The notes under the pieces: model-generated
What the model was told of the DNA's origin: nothing
The model's database searches: none
Seen by the model: only the letters and a program-made list of their open reading frames with translations
From: an uncultured Bacilli bacterium
GTDB taxonomy: Bacteria > Bacillota_I > Bacilli_A > RF39 > UBA660
Length of the DNA: 35,388 nucleotides
Direction of reading: 5' to 3'
Assembly (NCBI GenBank): GCA_947628915.1
Contig: CANRBR010000006.1
Span: 1-35,388 of the forward strand
Translations under genes and position numbers: made by a program
Shown: in pieces, positions 22,107 to 29,666 of the stretch
Layout of the letters: each line of letters opens with the position of its first letter
Position numbering within the stretch: position 1 is the stretch's first letter

Positions 22107-23171
22107 ATGGAATACATAATACTTTGTTTATTAATAATAATTTTAGTGATGTTAATGATTATTTTGTTAAAGAAAGATGATAAGTCAGATGAGAAAATAA
22201 ACAAATTAGAAGTAAATATGATAAAAGAAATTGGAGATTTTAAAAACGATTTTACTCGTAGTTTAACTAATGACTTTAATAATCAAACCGAAAAATTAGA
22301 TAATAGACTTAGATATATAAACGATAAAGTTAATGAAAGATTAGATGAAAATTTTGAAAGGACTAATAAAACATTTAATAATGTTTTAGAAAGATTATCA
22401 AAAATAGATGAGGCTCAGAAGAAAATCGATACGCTATCAGGTGATATTGTATCACTTCAAGGAGTATTGACAGATAAAAAAACAAGAGGAATATTTGGAG
22501 AAGTTAATTTGGAGCACATCCTATCTAATGTATTTGGAAAAAACAATACTAAAATATTTGAATTACAATATACATTTAATAATGGTACTGTTGCAGATGC
22601 TGTTCTTTTTACACCCGAACCACTTGGAACAATTGCAATAGACTCTAAATTCCCTTTAGAACACTTTCAAATAATGGTTGATAAGAATAATAGTAATGAG
22701 ATTAGAAATCAAGCAGAAAAGATGTTTAAACAGGATATGAAGAAACATATAGATGATATAAGTAGTAAATATATAATACCTGGAGTTACAAGTGACCAAG
22801 CCGTGTTATTCTTACCTGCAGAAGCTATTTTTGCAGAGGTTAATGCATACCACACTGATATACTAGAATATGCTTATAAGAAAAGAGTTTGGATAACAAG
22901 TCCTACAACTTTGATAAGTACACTTACTACTATACAGATAATCATTAAAAATATAGAAAGAGATAAATATGCTAAAGTAATTCAAAATGAGTTAAGACTT
23001 TTGGATGATGAGTTTAAAAGATATAAAGATAGATGGGATAAACTATATAGAAGTATTGAAACAGTTAGTCGTGATGTTAAAGATATACATACGACTACTG
23101 AAAAGATTACAAAAAGATTTGATAGTATAAATCAAGTGGAGATGAAAGAAATAGATGATAAAAAAGATTAA
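22107..23171 (+). CDS. rmuC: RmuC-family DNA recombination protein
   Basis: 354 aa with SD GGTGAT. An N-terminal membrane helix (about 3-20) is followed by a coiled coil (about 30-120). The conserved RmuC nuclease-like core includes RGIFGEVNLEHIL, VADAVLFTPEP, AIDSKFPLEHF and VLFLPAEAIFAEV. RmuC is a predicted restriction-endonuclease-fold protein that limits inversions at short repeats in E. coli; its exact chemistry is still poorly defined. The length is shorter than the E. coli protein (about 475 aa), as is common in Firmicutes. The end overlaps the next gene by 17 bases. Confidence 0.93.
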   Translation: MEYIILCLLIIILVMLMIILLKKDDKSDEKINKLEVNMIKEIGDFKNDFTRSLTNDFNNQTEKLDNRLRYINDKVNERLDENFERTNKTFNNVLERLSKIDEAQKKIDTLSGDIVSLQGVLTDKKTRGIFGEVNLEHILSNVFGKNNTKIFELQYTFNNGTVADAVLFTPEPLGTIAIDSKFPLEHFQIMVDKNNSNEIRNQAEKMFKQDMKKHIDDISSKYIIPGVTSDQAVLFLPAEAIFAEVNAYHTDILEYAYKKRVWITSPTTLISTLTTIQIIIKNIERDKYAKVIQNELRLLDDEFKRYKDRWDKLYRSIETVSRDVKDIHTTTEKITKRFDSINQVEMKEIDDKKD

Positions 23172-23742
23172 TTTTTTACTTATATTGGTATCTATAATAA
23201 TTAGTTTTTACTTTGTTTTTACACGAGATAATAATCCTGCTCTTATTTTAAAAGATGCTTCAATTATTATTACAATAACTGGTATTTATATTATAGAAAA
23301 AATATTTAAAGTACATATAAATGATGGAATAAAATGTTGTTATATTGTATTTGTGTTTGTAGCTCATTTCTTAGGGGCAACATGTGAATTATATAATAAA
23401 ATATATTGGTTTGATAAATTTTCTCATTTTGTATCTGGTATACTTACTTCGTTTGGAGCGATATATATATTAGTTAAAAATAAAAGTAATAAATTGTTAT
23501 TTAATATATTATTTATTATATCTTTTTCTTTAGGCATTGCTGCTCTTTGGGAAATATTTGAATACTTAGCTAGTTATTATTTCAATATGGATCCACAAAA
23601 AGTTATTTTAACAGGAGTTACTGATACTATGGGTGATATAATAGTTGCATTTTTAGGTTCAATACTTGTATCTATATGTTATTACTTTGAACACACATCT
23701 AACCATAATATATTTATAAAAAAATTTGAAAAACTTATATAA
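23155..23742 (+). CDS. Polytopic membrane protein, YjdF/DUF2238-like
   Basis: 195 aa starting inside the end of rmuC. About six hydrophobic segments. Conserved-looking polar residues lie in the membrane region: WFDKFSHFVSG (Asp and His), ALWEIFEYL, and a late TDTMGDIIVAFLGS. The D..xH...G, WEI-x-E and D-x-xxD set is what I recognise from the YjdF/DUF2238 family of small integral membrane proteins, whose function is unknown. Coupled to rmuC by overlap, although no functional link is evident. It ends inside a strong terminator. Confidence 0.65.
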   Translation: MIKKINFLLILVSIIISFYFVFTRDNNPALILKDASIIITITGIYIIEKIFKVHINDGIKCCYIVFVFVAHFLGATCELYNKIYWFDKFSHFVSGILTSFGAIYILVKNKSNKLLFNILFIISFSLGIAALWEIFEYLASYYFNMDPQKVILTGVTDTMGDIIVAFLGSILVSICYYFEHTSNHNIFIKKFEKLI

Positions 23743-23776
23743 ATAAAGTAAAAATATTTACTTTATTTATTTTTTT
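23739..23776 (+). terminator. Terminator after the YjdF-like gene
   Basis: A perfect 14-bp stem (23739-23752 with 23757-23770), loop AATA, then six T. It starts in the last two codons of the gene. Confidence 0.92.
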
Positions 23777-23785
23777 ATGTATAAT
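23757..23785 (+). promoter_or_regulatory. Promoter nested in the terminator
   Basis: -35 TTTACT (23757-23762) is the first part of the terminator's 3' arm. The spacer is 17 bp through the T tract, and -10 TATAAT is at 23780-23785. It drives 23804, and probably 24319. Confidence 0.65.
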
Positions 23786-23803
23786 TAAGTTAGGAGTGAT
23801 TAT

Positions 23804-24313
23804 ATGAACGAAGGTGCAAAAAAAAGTTTTTTTAATAAGAAAAACATATTAATAATAGGAGTAATTGTAGTTGCATTATTAATAGTTCTTTGTTTCTTAC
23901 TTTTTGGAGGAGGTAAGGAAAAAGTTTTAAAATGTACAATGTCAATAAATAATGATCAATACGCAAGTGTTGATATAAGTATAAATGCATATTATAAAAA
24001 AAAGGTTAATAGACTTGATGGAAAAATCACATATGAAATTTTAGATGAAACTTTAAAGGGAAATGCCAATGACTTAGAAAATAGGCTAAAAAATTATTAT
24101 GAACAAACTGTTAAAGGTGATGCAATAAAAATATCTATATCTAGAAATAATTTTAATATTGTAATAGATTATAGCATTGATTATGATAAAATGACAGAAG
24201 ATGAATTAGACTCTTTGGGGTTATTCGAACTTCCTAAAAATAATGAAAAACAAACAATTGAAGATTTAAAATCAGAAATAATTAAATCAGGTGGCACATG
24301 TGTAGAGGAGTAA
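23804..24313 (+). CDS. Bitopic membrane protein of unknown function
   Basis: 169 aa with SD AGGAGTGAT. A short basic cytoplasmic N-terminus, a single helix (about 16-36), a Gly-rich GGGKEK turn, then an outer domain of about 130 residues with one Cys right after the membrane (LKCTM) and one at the end (GGTCVEE). The outer part alternates strand-like segments (KVLKCTMSIN, VDISINAYYKK, KITYEIL, IKISISRNNFNIVIDY), which looks like a small beta-sandwich or DUF1307-like fold, but I cannot name it. The next gene starts 5 bp later, so it probably shares a transcript with the VirB2-fused protein and may work with it. Confidence 0.6.
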   Translation: MNEGAKKSFFNKKNILIIGVIVVALLIVLCFLLFGGGKEKVLKCTMSINNDQYASVDISINAYYKKKVNRLDGKITYEILDETLKGNANDLENRLKNYYEQTVKGDAIKISISRNNFNIVIDYSIDYDKMTEDELDSLGLFELPKNNEKQTIEDLKSEIIKSGGTCVEE

Positions 24314-24318
24314 AGTTT

Positions 24319-25542
24319 ATGAAAAAAATAATTTTTATAATACTAGGGTTAGTTTCTTTAGTTTCACTAAATATTGAAAGTATAAATGCTGTTACTTCTG
24401 TATGCGAGTATGATTTTGATACTAGTAATCCAGGAAATGAATTGATTGTAACTTTTGATGATGCAGGAACGGCAAGTATAAATCAGGATTTTTATCCAAA
24501 ACTAAGAATTCCAAATATTTTAAATGCCCTTGTAAATGTTAATTCTGGGCAAATAAAATCAACTGAAACTTTAGATTTTCAGGTTAAAGAATTGTTTGGA
24601 ACTTGTCCAGAGAATTTATATGTTTGTCAGTATTCTGAAACATCAAGTGAATCGGGAATTTTGAATTTGTTTTCTGATGAACACGGAATAGCTAATATTT
24701 TAAATTTTGTATATATAAAATATAGCGAAAACGAAATGAATGAAGTGTCTAATTTAAAGGACTTACCAAATCAAGAAACAGTATGGGGTAGCGAATTTAT
24801 TGATGCGTGGAATTGGGCATATAAAGGTTGTTCTAATTATAACATTCCTGTATTAAAACAACTTACAGGAGGGTTATGCGGTATAGGATGGGATCTTGTA
24901 ACGTATTTCAAAGGCATTTATTCTACGGAGAATGTATATATTAAATACAAGGATTGTAGAAATGCTGCATATACTGGAGATGGGCCAACTTACAACTTAG
25001 CTTGTCCTAACTTAAATGTATACTTAGGTAGATTTCAAAATGCAATAAAAGAGTATAGTTCAGATAGTTGTATAAATGATGCTTCTTGTAAATCGAGAAA
25101 AATAAGTGAAGTTAATGAACAAGAGAATATGATTAGAAATTATTGTAATACTATAATGTCAAGTCATAATTTTGATAATGGTAATGAGGAGGATTGTCTA
25201 AAGGCATGTATTGATATAAATATACAACTTAGAAAAGCAAAAGAACAGGCTGGAATATTAAAAAGCGGTTCTGGTGATTGTGGATTTTCAGGCAGATTGC
25301 TCGTATGGCTTAACAATATAATGAGATGGATAAAATATATATTGCCAGTTATAGTAATATTACTTGGAATAGTAGATTTTATAAAAGCTATTGCAGCTGA
25401 TAAAGATGATGAAATGAAAAAGGCACAAGGAAGATTTGTAAAAAGATTAATTTCAGCAGCTATTGTCTTCTTAGTACCACTCTTAATAGAATTTATATTA
25501 AATATTATGGGATTTAAATATGACTCATGTAGTCTATTCTAA
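24319..25542 (+). CDS. Large secreted cysteine-rich protein with C-terminal VirB2-like module
   Basis: 407 aa. ATG 24319 is chosen because AGAGGAG precedes it by 8 bases and a signal peptide follows (MKKIIFIILGLVSLVSL...INA); an in-frame ATG at 24298 lies inside the preceding gene. The mature ectodomain (about 25-330) has many cysteines and a helical centre. Residues about 335-400 copy the VirB2-like core of the T4SS pilins: helix YILPVIVILLGIVDFIKAI, loop ADKDDEMKKAQGRFVKR (compare SKEDEIKKGQQLFIKR), and a second helix. It thus looks like a pilin-class membrane hairpin carrying a large outer domain, fit for a pilus base, tip or surface-display role. That role is inference. It is 2.6 kb outside the main locus. 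Confidence 0.7.
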   Translation: MKKIIFIILGLVSLVSLNIESINAVTSVCEYDFDTSNPGNELIVTFDDAGTASINQDFYPKLRIPNILNALVNVNSGQIKSTETLDFQVKELFGTCPENLYVCQYSETSSESGILNLFSDEHGIANILNFVYIKYSENEMNEVSNLKDLPNQETVWGSEFIDAWNWAYKGCSNYNIPVLKQLTGGLCGIGWDLVTYFKGIYSTENVYIKYKDCRNAAYTGDGPTYNLACPNLNVYLGRFQNAIKEYSSDSCINDASCKSRKISEVNEQENMIRNYCNTIMSSHNFDNGNEEDCLKACIDINIQLRKAKEQAGILKSGSGDCGFSGRLLVWLNNIMRWIKYILPVIVILLGIVDFIKAIAADKDDEMKKAQGRFVKRLISAAIVFLVPLLIEFILNIMGFKYDSCSLF

Positions 25543-25559
25543 TCCTTTTTCTTTACTTA

Positions 25560-25614
25560 ATTTTACACATTATAAATAAAATTGAAGAAAACTATTGAAA
25601 GAAATGTGTAAAAT
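25560..25614. repeat. 11-bp inverted repeat flanking the rnr -35 region
   Basis: ATTTTACACAT (25560-25570) and ATGTGTAAAAT (25604-25614) are exact reverse complements 33 bases apart, lying on both sides of the -35 TTGAAA (25595-25600). They could be paired operator half-sites or a long stem. No T run follows, so it is not a terminator. Confidence 0.5.
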
Positions 25615-25624
25615 AAATTATAAT
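25595..25624 (+). promoter_or_regulatory. Promoter of rnr
   Basis: TTGAAA (25595-25600), 18-bp spacer, TATAAT (25619-25624). A second overlapping TATAAT lies at 25624-25629. The start codon at 25640 leaves a leader of about 10 bases containing only the SD GGTGAT. Confidence 0.6.
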
Positions 25625-25639
25625 ATAATTGGTGATAAT

Positions 25640-27730
25640 ATGGAAGATAAGATATTAAACATATTAAAGAGTGAAGATAAAGCCTTTGATGTAACTGAAA
25701 TTGAAACTTTACTCGGTATAGATACAGTTGATGGATTAAAAGAATTATTAAAGGAATTAAACCGTCTAGAAAACGAATATAAAATATATAGAACTAAAAA
25801 AGAAAAGTATATGTTATTTGACAATAGTAATTTAAAAGTTGGTAAATTACTAGGTACTAAAAAGAGTTATGCATTTGTAGATATAGAAGGCGACGAAGAT
25901 GTATTTATTAAAGAAGATAATCTTAATGGTGCGATAGATGGAGATCAAGTAATAGTAGAAATAACTTCTAAAAAAGGAATAAAATTAGAAGGTAGAATAG
26001 TTAAAGTAGTAGAGAGAAAGACTAAACAATTTGTAGGTAAAGTTTACTATAAAAATAATAAATGTTTAATTGATTTAGACGATAAAAAAGTAAATGTTAA
26101 TATAATTGTAGATCAAGATAAAACTTTAGGAGCTGTTAGTGGTCATAAAGTAGTAGTAAGACTTTTGGATAGAATAAATAATACTAGTTACAGAGGAGCA
26201 ATTATAAAGATACTTGGGCATATTGATGACCCGGGTGTAGATATATTGAGTATAGCAGCTAAATACGATATATATCCAGAGTTTCCAAAAGAAGTAATAG
26301 ATGAACTAAAAAATATTCCAAGTGAAGTAAAAGAAGACGAATATAAAAATAGAACTGATTTAAGAGAAGAAATAATATTTACAATAGATGGTGATGATAC
26401 TAAAGATATAGATGATGCTATATCAATAGAAAAACTTTCTAACGGTAATTATAAACTAGGTGTACATATTGCAGATGTAAGTTATTATGTAAAAGAAAAC
26501 AGTCCTCTAGATGAGGAAGCCTACAAAAGAGGTACTAGTGTATACCTTGCTAATACTGTAATACCGATGTTACCTCATGAACTATCTAATGGTATTTGTT
26601 CACTTAATCCAAATGTAGATAGACTTGCTATTAGTTGCGTGATGGAAATAGATTCTACTGGTGAAGTAGTGGGGTATGATATATTTGAGAGTGTTATTAG
26701 ATCTAGGATACAAATGACTTATAAGAATGTTAATAGTATACTTGAAGATAATATAACTCCTGAAGGATATGAACCATATGTCGATAGTCTAAAAATGATG
26801 AGTGATTTAGCGCATATATTAAGAGAAAATAAAGTAAAAAAAGGCTATATCGATTTTGATATAGATGAGCCTAAGATAATAACTGATGATAATGGAGAAG
26901 CAATAGATGTTAAACTTAGAAATCGTGGAGTAGGTGAAAATTTAATTGAGGACTTTATGATTGCAGCTAATGAGACTGTCGCTCGTCATATAACATATAT
27001 GGAATATCCATTTATATATCGTGTTCACGGTGAGCCTAATGAAGAAAAAGTCAATAATTTCTTGAACTTTGTAAGTATACTTGGACATAGTGTTCATAAA
27101 ATGAAAAAGATAACTCCTAAGGCTATGCAAGAATTATTAAATGAACTTAAAAGTGTAAAAGAATACGATATACTATCGTCATTACTTTTAAGAAGTATGC
27201 AAAAAGCTGTTTATGATAAAACTAATATAGGACATTTTGGACTTGCAAGTAAGTGTTATACACACTTTACCTCACCTATTAGAAGATATCCAGATACAAC
27301 AGTTCATAGATTACTTAGAACTTATCTATTTGATAAAAATGTAAATATGGATACAATAAAATATTGGGAGCAAAAACTTGTTCCAATCTCACTTCAGACA
27401 TCAGAACGTGAACGTGCATCTATTGAATGTGAACGTGAAGTTGATGACATGAAGATGGCTGAATATATGGAAAAACATATAGGTGAAGAGTTTAAAGGTA
27501 TAATATCGGGTGTTATGAGTTTCGGTATATTTGTAGAGTTAGAAAATAAAATAGAAGGGTTAGTTAGAATAGATGATTTAACTGATGATTATTACACATA
27601 TGATGAGACTACTTATTCACTTATTGGAAATAACAATAAAAGAGGTTATAGATTAGGTGATGAAGTTAAAGTAGTAGTAAAAGCAGCAAGTAAGATAAAT
27701 CATACAATAGACTTTCTTATAAAGAGATAG
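25640..27730 (+). CDS. rnr: Ribonuclease R
   Basis: 696 aa. ATG 25640 follows GGTGAT; the frame is open from 25595 but the first codons overlap the promoter. Domain order is that of RNase R: N-terminal winged helix (about 1-60), cold-shock OB domains (about 65-210), and the RNB catalytic domain (about 235-570) with the metal-binding cluster FTIDGDDTKDIDDA (D250, D256, D258, D259). A C-terminal S1 domain (about 615-690, FKGIISGVMSFGIFVELE) follows, and there is no long Lys-rich tail. It is a processive 3'-5' exoribonuclease that degrades structured RNA and works with trans-translation, matching the smpB gene two genes downstream. The stop codon is inside the terminator. Confidence 0.96.
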   Translation: MEDKILNILKSEDKAFDVTEIETLLGIDTVDGLKELLKELNRLENEYKIYRTKKEKYMLFDNSNLKVGKLLGTKKSYAFVDIEGDEDVFIKEDNLNGAIDGDQVIVEITSKKGIKLEGRIVKVVERKTKQFVGKVYYKNNKCLIDLDDKKVNVNIIVDQDKTLGAVSGHKVVVRLLDRINNTSYRGAIIKILGHIDDPGVDILSIAAKYDIYPEFPKEVIDELKNIPSEVKEDEYKNRTDLREEIIFTIDGDDTKDIDDAISIEKLSNGNYKLGVHIADVSYYVKENSPLDEEAYKRGTSVYLANTVIPMLPHELSNGICSLNPNVDRLAISCVMEIDSTGEVVGYDIFESVIRSRIQMTYKNVNSILEDNITPEGYEPYVDSLKMMSDLAHILRENKVKKGYIDFDIDEPKIITDDNGEAIDVKLRNRGVGENLIEDFMIAANETVARHITYMEYPFIYRVHGEPNEEKVNNFLNFVSILGHSVHKMKKITPKAMQELLNELKSVKEYDILSSLLLRSMQKAVYDKTNIGHFGLASKCYTHFTSPIRRYPDTTVHRLLRTYLFDKNVNMDTIKYWEQKLVPISLQTSERERASIECEREVDDMKMAEYMEKHIGEEFKGIISGVMSFGIFVELENKIEGLVRIDDLTDDYYTYDETTYSLIGNNNKRGYRLGDEVKVVVKAASKINHTIDFLIKR

Positions 27731-27746
27731 ACTTTATCTCTTTTTT
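27721..27746 (+). terminator. Terminator of rnr
   Basis: A stem of at least 8 bp, AAGAGATA (27722-27729) / TATCTCTT (27735-27742), loop GACTT, then a T run to 27746. It starts before the stop codon TAG (27728-27730). Confidence 0.8.
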
Positions 27747-27756
27747 GTTCTATAAT
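27728..27756 (+). promoter_or_regulatory. Promoter nested in the rnr terminator
   Basis: A weak -35 TAGACT (27728-27733) in the hairpin loop region, 17-bp spacer through the T tract, and -10 TATAAT (27751-27756), only 15 bases before the ATG at 27772. Confidence 0.5.
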
Positions 27757-27771
27757 TATATTGGTGAAATT

Positions 27772-28899
27772 ATGAAAAAGAAAAAAAGGAAAGTAAAGAA
27801 GACTGTATATGTAGTTTTGCTTATTGCTGTTATATTTCTTATAGGCATAGTAATATTATCACAAAATCACAATGAAAAAAATGTCAATAAAAAGGGTGAT
27901 AGTGTAAATAAACCTGTAGATAATCAAATTAAGCAACCTGAAGAAAAGAGAATGTCTTTAATAGCAGTTGGTGATGTATTAATTCACGAAAGCGTTTATA
28001 AGGATGCAAAGACTTCTGATGGCACTTATAATTTTCATAAGATGTTTACAGATGTTGCACCAATTATAAGTAAATACGATTTAAAATTCTGTAATCAGGA
28101 ATCAACTATTGGAGGAAGTGCACTTGGAATTAGCGGGTATCCTAGTTTTAATTCTCCGGATGAAATAGGAGATGAAATTGTAAACTTAGGTTTTAATCTT
28201 ATCAGTCTTGCAAATAATCACGCACTAGATAAGGGAGTAGATGCTATAAAATATTCTAATAGTTACTGGAAAACAAAAGATGTAATAACTGCTGGAACTT
28301 ACTCTAATATGAATGATAGAGACAATATAAATGTATATGAAAAAAACGGTATAAAGTATGCATTTTTAGCCTATACAACACTTTCTAATAGAACTCCAAC
28401 TAATGATTATATATTAAATATGTATAGTGCAGATAGGGCTAAGAGAGATATAGAAAGTGTAAAGGATAAGGTTGACGTTATAATAGTGTCAATGCACTGG
28501 GGAGTAGAGGATTCAAATACTGTATCAGAATCACAAAAACAAATAGCTGAATATCTGTCAAGTTTGGGTGTAAATATAATAATTGGACATCATCCTCATG
28601 TAGTACAAGAAGTAACGTATGTAGGGGATACGCTTGTTATCTATTCTTTAGGCAATTTTATATCTAATCAGTTATCAATAGGTATAAATAATGGAATTGG
28701 TCTAATGTATGGTGTAGATATAGTTGTTAAAGATAATAAAGTTTCATTTGAAAATGAATATAAAGAGTTAATACTTGCTTATTCAGAAAATAGTACTAAT
28801 TTCAAAGTAATACCTTTTTCAAAATTAAATAACGATTTACTTAATAATTACAGTGAGATAGAAAAAAAGTATATTAAAATAGTAGAGGGTGAGAAATAA
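27772..28899 (+). CDS. CapA-family metallophosphatase-like protein, membrane-anchored
   Basis: 375 aa. ATG 27772 follows GGTGAAA and begins a basic N-terminus (MKKKKRKVKK) with a membrane helix (about 14-30); the frame is open from 27745 but that region holds the promoter. The outer domain has the CapA/PgsA pattern: LIAVGDVLIHESV (GD...H), NQEST, SLANNHALDKG, SMHWGVE, IIGHHPHVVQ and IYSLGNFISNQ. These are the metal-binding motifs of the calcineurin-like phosphoesterase fold. CapA/PgsA proteins act in poly-gamma-glutamate capsule export, but many such proteins stand alone with unknown substrates, and no pgsBC genes are here. It overlaps the smpB start by one base (TAATG). Confidence 0.88.
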   Translation: MKKKKRKVKKTVYVVLLIAVIFLIGIVILSQNHNEKNVNKKGDSVNKPVDNQIKQPEEKRMSLIAVGDVLIHESVYKDAKTSDGTYNFHKMFTDVAPIISKYDLKFCNQESTIGGSALGISGYPSFNSPDEIGDEIVNLGFNLISLANNHALDKGVDAIKYSNSYWKTKDVITAGTYSNMNDRDNINVYEKNGIKYAFLAYTTLSNRTPTNDYILNMYSADRAKRDIESVKDKVDVIIVSMHWGVEDSNTVSESQKQIAEYLSSLGVNIIIGHHPHVVQEVTYVGDTLVIYSLGNFISNQLSIGINNGIGLMYGVDIVVKDNKVSFENEYKELILAYSENSTNFKVIPFSKLNNDLLNNYSEIEKKYIKIVEGEK

Positions 28900-29357
28900 T
28901 GATTGAAATAAAAAATAAAAAAGCAACTTTCGATTACTTTATTGAAGAAGAAATAGAATGTGGTATAGTTCTTAAAGGAACTGAAATTAAGTCCATTAGA
29001 AATGGTTTAGCAAATATTAAAGATTGTTATGCAATCATAAAAAACAATGAAGTATTTTTACTTAATATGTTTATTGCTAAATACGAGGATGCTAGTATCT
29101 TTAATCACGATGAAAGAAGGACTAGAAAACTTTTGTTAAATAAAAAAGAGATACTTAAATTAAGAGATAAAGTAGAAATAAGTGGCTATACTTTAGTGCC
29201 TATTAAATTATATTTTAAAGGAAATAAGGTAAAATTATTATTAGGACTTGGCAAAGGTAAGAAGAATTACGATAAAAGAGAATCTATGAAAGAAAGAGAT
29301 ATTAAAAGAGAGATTAATAAATCTTTAATAGAGAAAAATATAAAAAAAGGATTTTAA
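28899..29357 (+). CDS. smpB: SsrA-binding protein SmpB
   Basis: 152 aa, the usual length. Family motifs: KKATFDYFIEEEIECGIVL, LKGTEIKSIRNGLANIKD near the N-terminus, HDERRTRKLLLNKKEI in the middle, and a basic tail GKKNYDKRESMKERD (the usual K-x-x-x-DKR-x-x-x-K-x-R-D). SmpB carries tmRNA to stalled ribosomes in trans-translation. Pairing with rnr is a classic arrangement in Firmicutes. I searched the neighbouring gaps for a tmRNA gene and saw none in this window. Confidence 0.96.
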   Translation: MIEIKNKKATFDYFIEEEIECGIVLKGTEIKSIRNGLANIKDCYAIIKNNEVFLLNMFIAKYEDASIFNHDERRTRKLLLNKKEILKLRDKVEISGYTLVPIKLYFKGNKVKLLLGLGKGKKNYDKRESMKERDIKREINKSLIEKNIKKGF

Positions 29358-29368
29358 TTCCTTTTTTT
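29342..29368. terminator. Bidirectional terminator between smpB and the ferredoxin gene
   Basis: AAAAAAAGGA (29342-29351) / TCCTTTTTTT (29359-29368) with a 7-base loop. The A and T tracts let it work for both converging genes. It begins inside the last codons of smpB. Confidence 0.8.
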
Positions 29369-29567
29369 AGTCACTATCTTTAACTTCTTCAATGGCACCT
29401 GTTGGACACCCTTCTTTTGCATCTATTGCATCTTCTTTTAACTCTTCTTTAATTTCATCAACAATAACTCCTGCAAAACCATCATCTTCTATTTCAAATA
29501 CTTCAGGACATACTGCTTGACAAGCTCCACATCCAATACATAAATCTTTATTTACTTTTAACTTCAT
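29367..29567 (-). CDS. Single-cluster [4Fe-4S] ferredoxin
   Basis: 66 aa on the minus strand. The start is at 29567, with GGAGG seven bases before it; a longer open frame upstream lacks an SD and would contain the promoter. The N-terminus MKLKVNKDLCIGCGACQAVCP gives C10, C13, C16 and C20, and EGCPTGAI supplies C54. C10, C13, C16 and C54 are the expected cluster ligands, as in Thermotoga-type single-cluster ferredoxins. C20 forms a disulfide in some relatives, but its partner is absent here. The protein is acidic, soluble and a low-potential electron carrier. Partner enzymes are not visible. Confidence 0.93.
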   Translation of the reverse strand: MKLKVNKDLCIGCGACQAVCPEVFEIEDDGFAGVIVDEIKEELKEDAIDAKEGCPTGAIEEVKDSD

Positions 29568-29583
29568 AAATACCTCCATATCA

Positions 29584-29612
29584 ATTATAAATAAATTATA
29601 TGAAAAAAGCAA
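29584..29612 (-). promoter_or_regulatory. Promoter of the ferredoxin gene
   Basis: Read on the minus strand: TTGCTT (29612-29607), 17-bp spacer, TATAAT (29589-29584). The -10 ends 16 bases before the start codon, so the SD would lie at the very 5' end of the transcript. Confidence 0.65.
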
Positions 29613-29640
29613 GTAAAATATTTTAATATTTAAAAAAGTG

Positions 29641-29649
29641 TGATATATT
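29641..29649 (+). promoter_or_regulatory. Extended -10 upstream of the tail-anchored protein gene
   Basis: TGA-TATATT (29641-29649), divergent from the ferredoxin promoter and 17 bases before the ATG at 29667. No convincing -35. Confidence 0.35.
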
Positions 29650-29666
29650 ATTATTAGGGTGATAGT

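Noticed and set aside
478-25542. Integrative conjugative element or prophage with definable borders
   Set aside because: No integrase, relaxase, tRNA target, direct repeat or phage structural gene is visible; only the T4SS genes suggest mobility.
29358-29666. tmRNA (ssrA) gene expected near smpB
   Set aside because: The gap holds only a bidirectional terminator, the ferredoxin gene and two promoters; no tRNA-like ends or tag frame seen.
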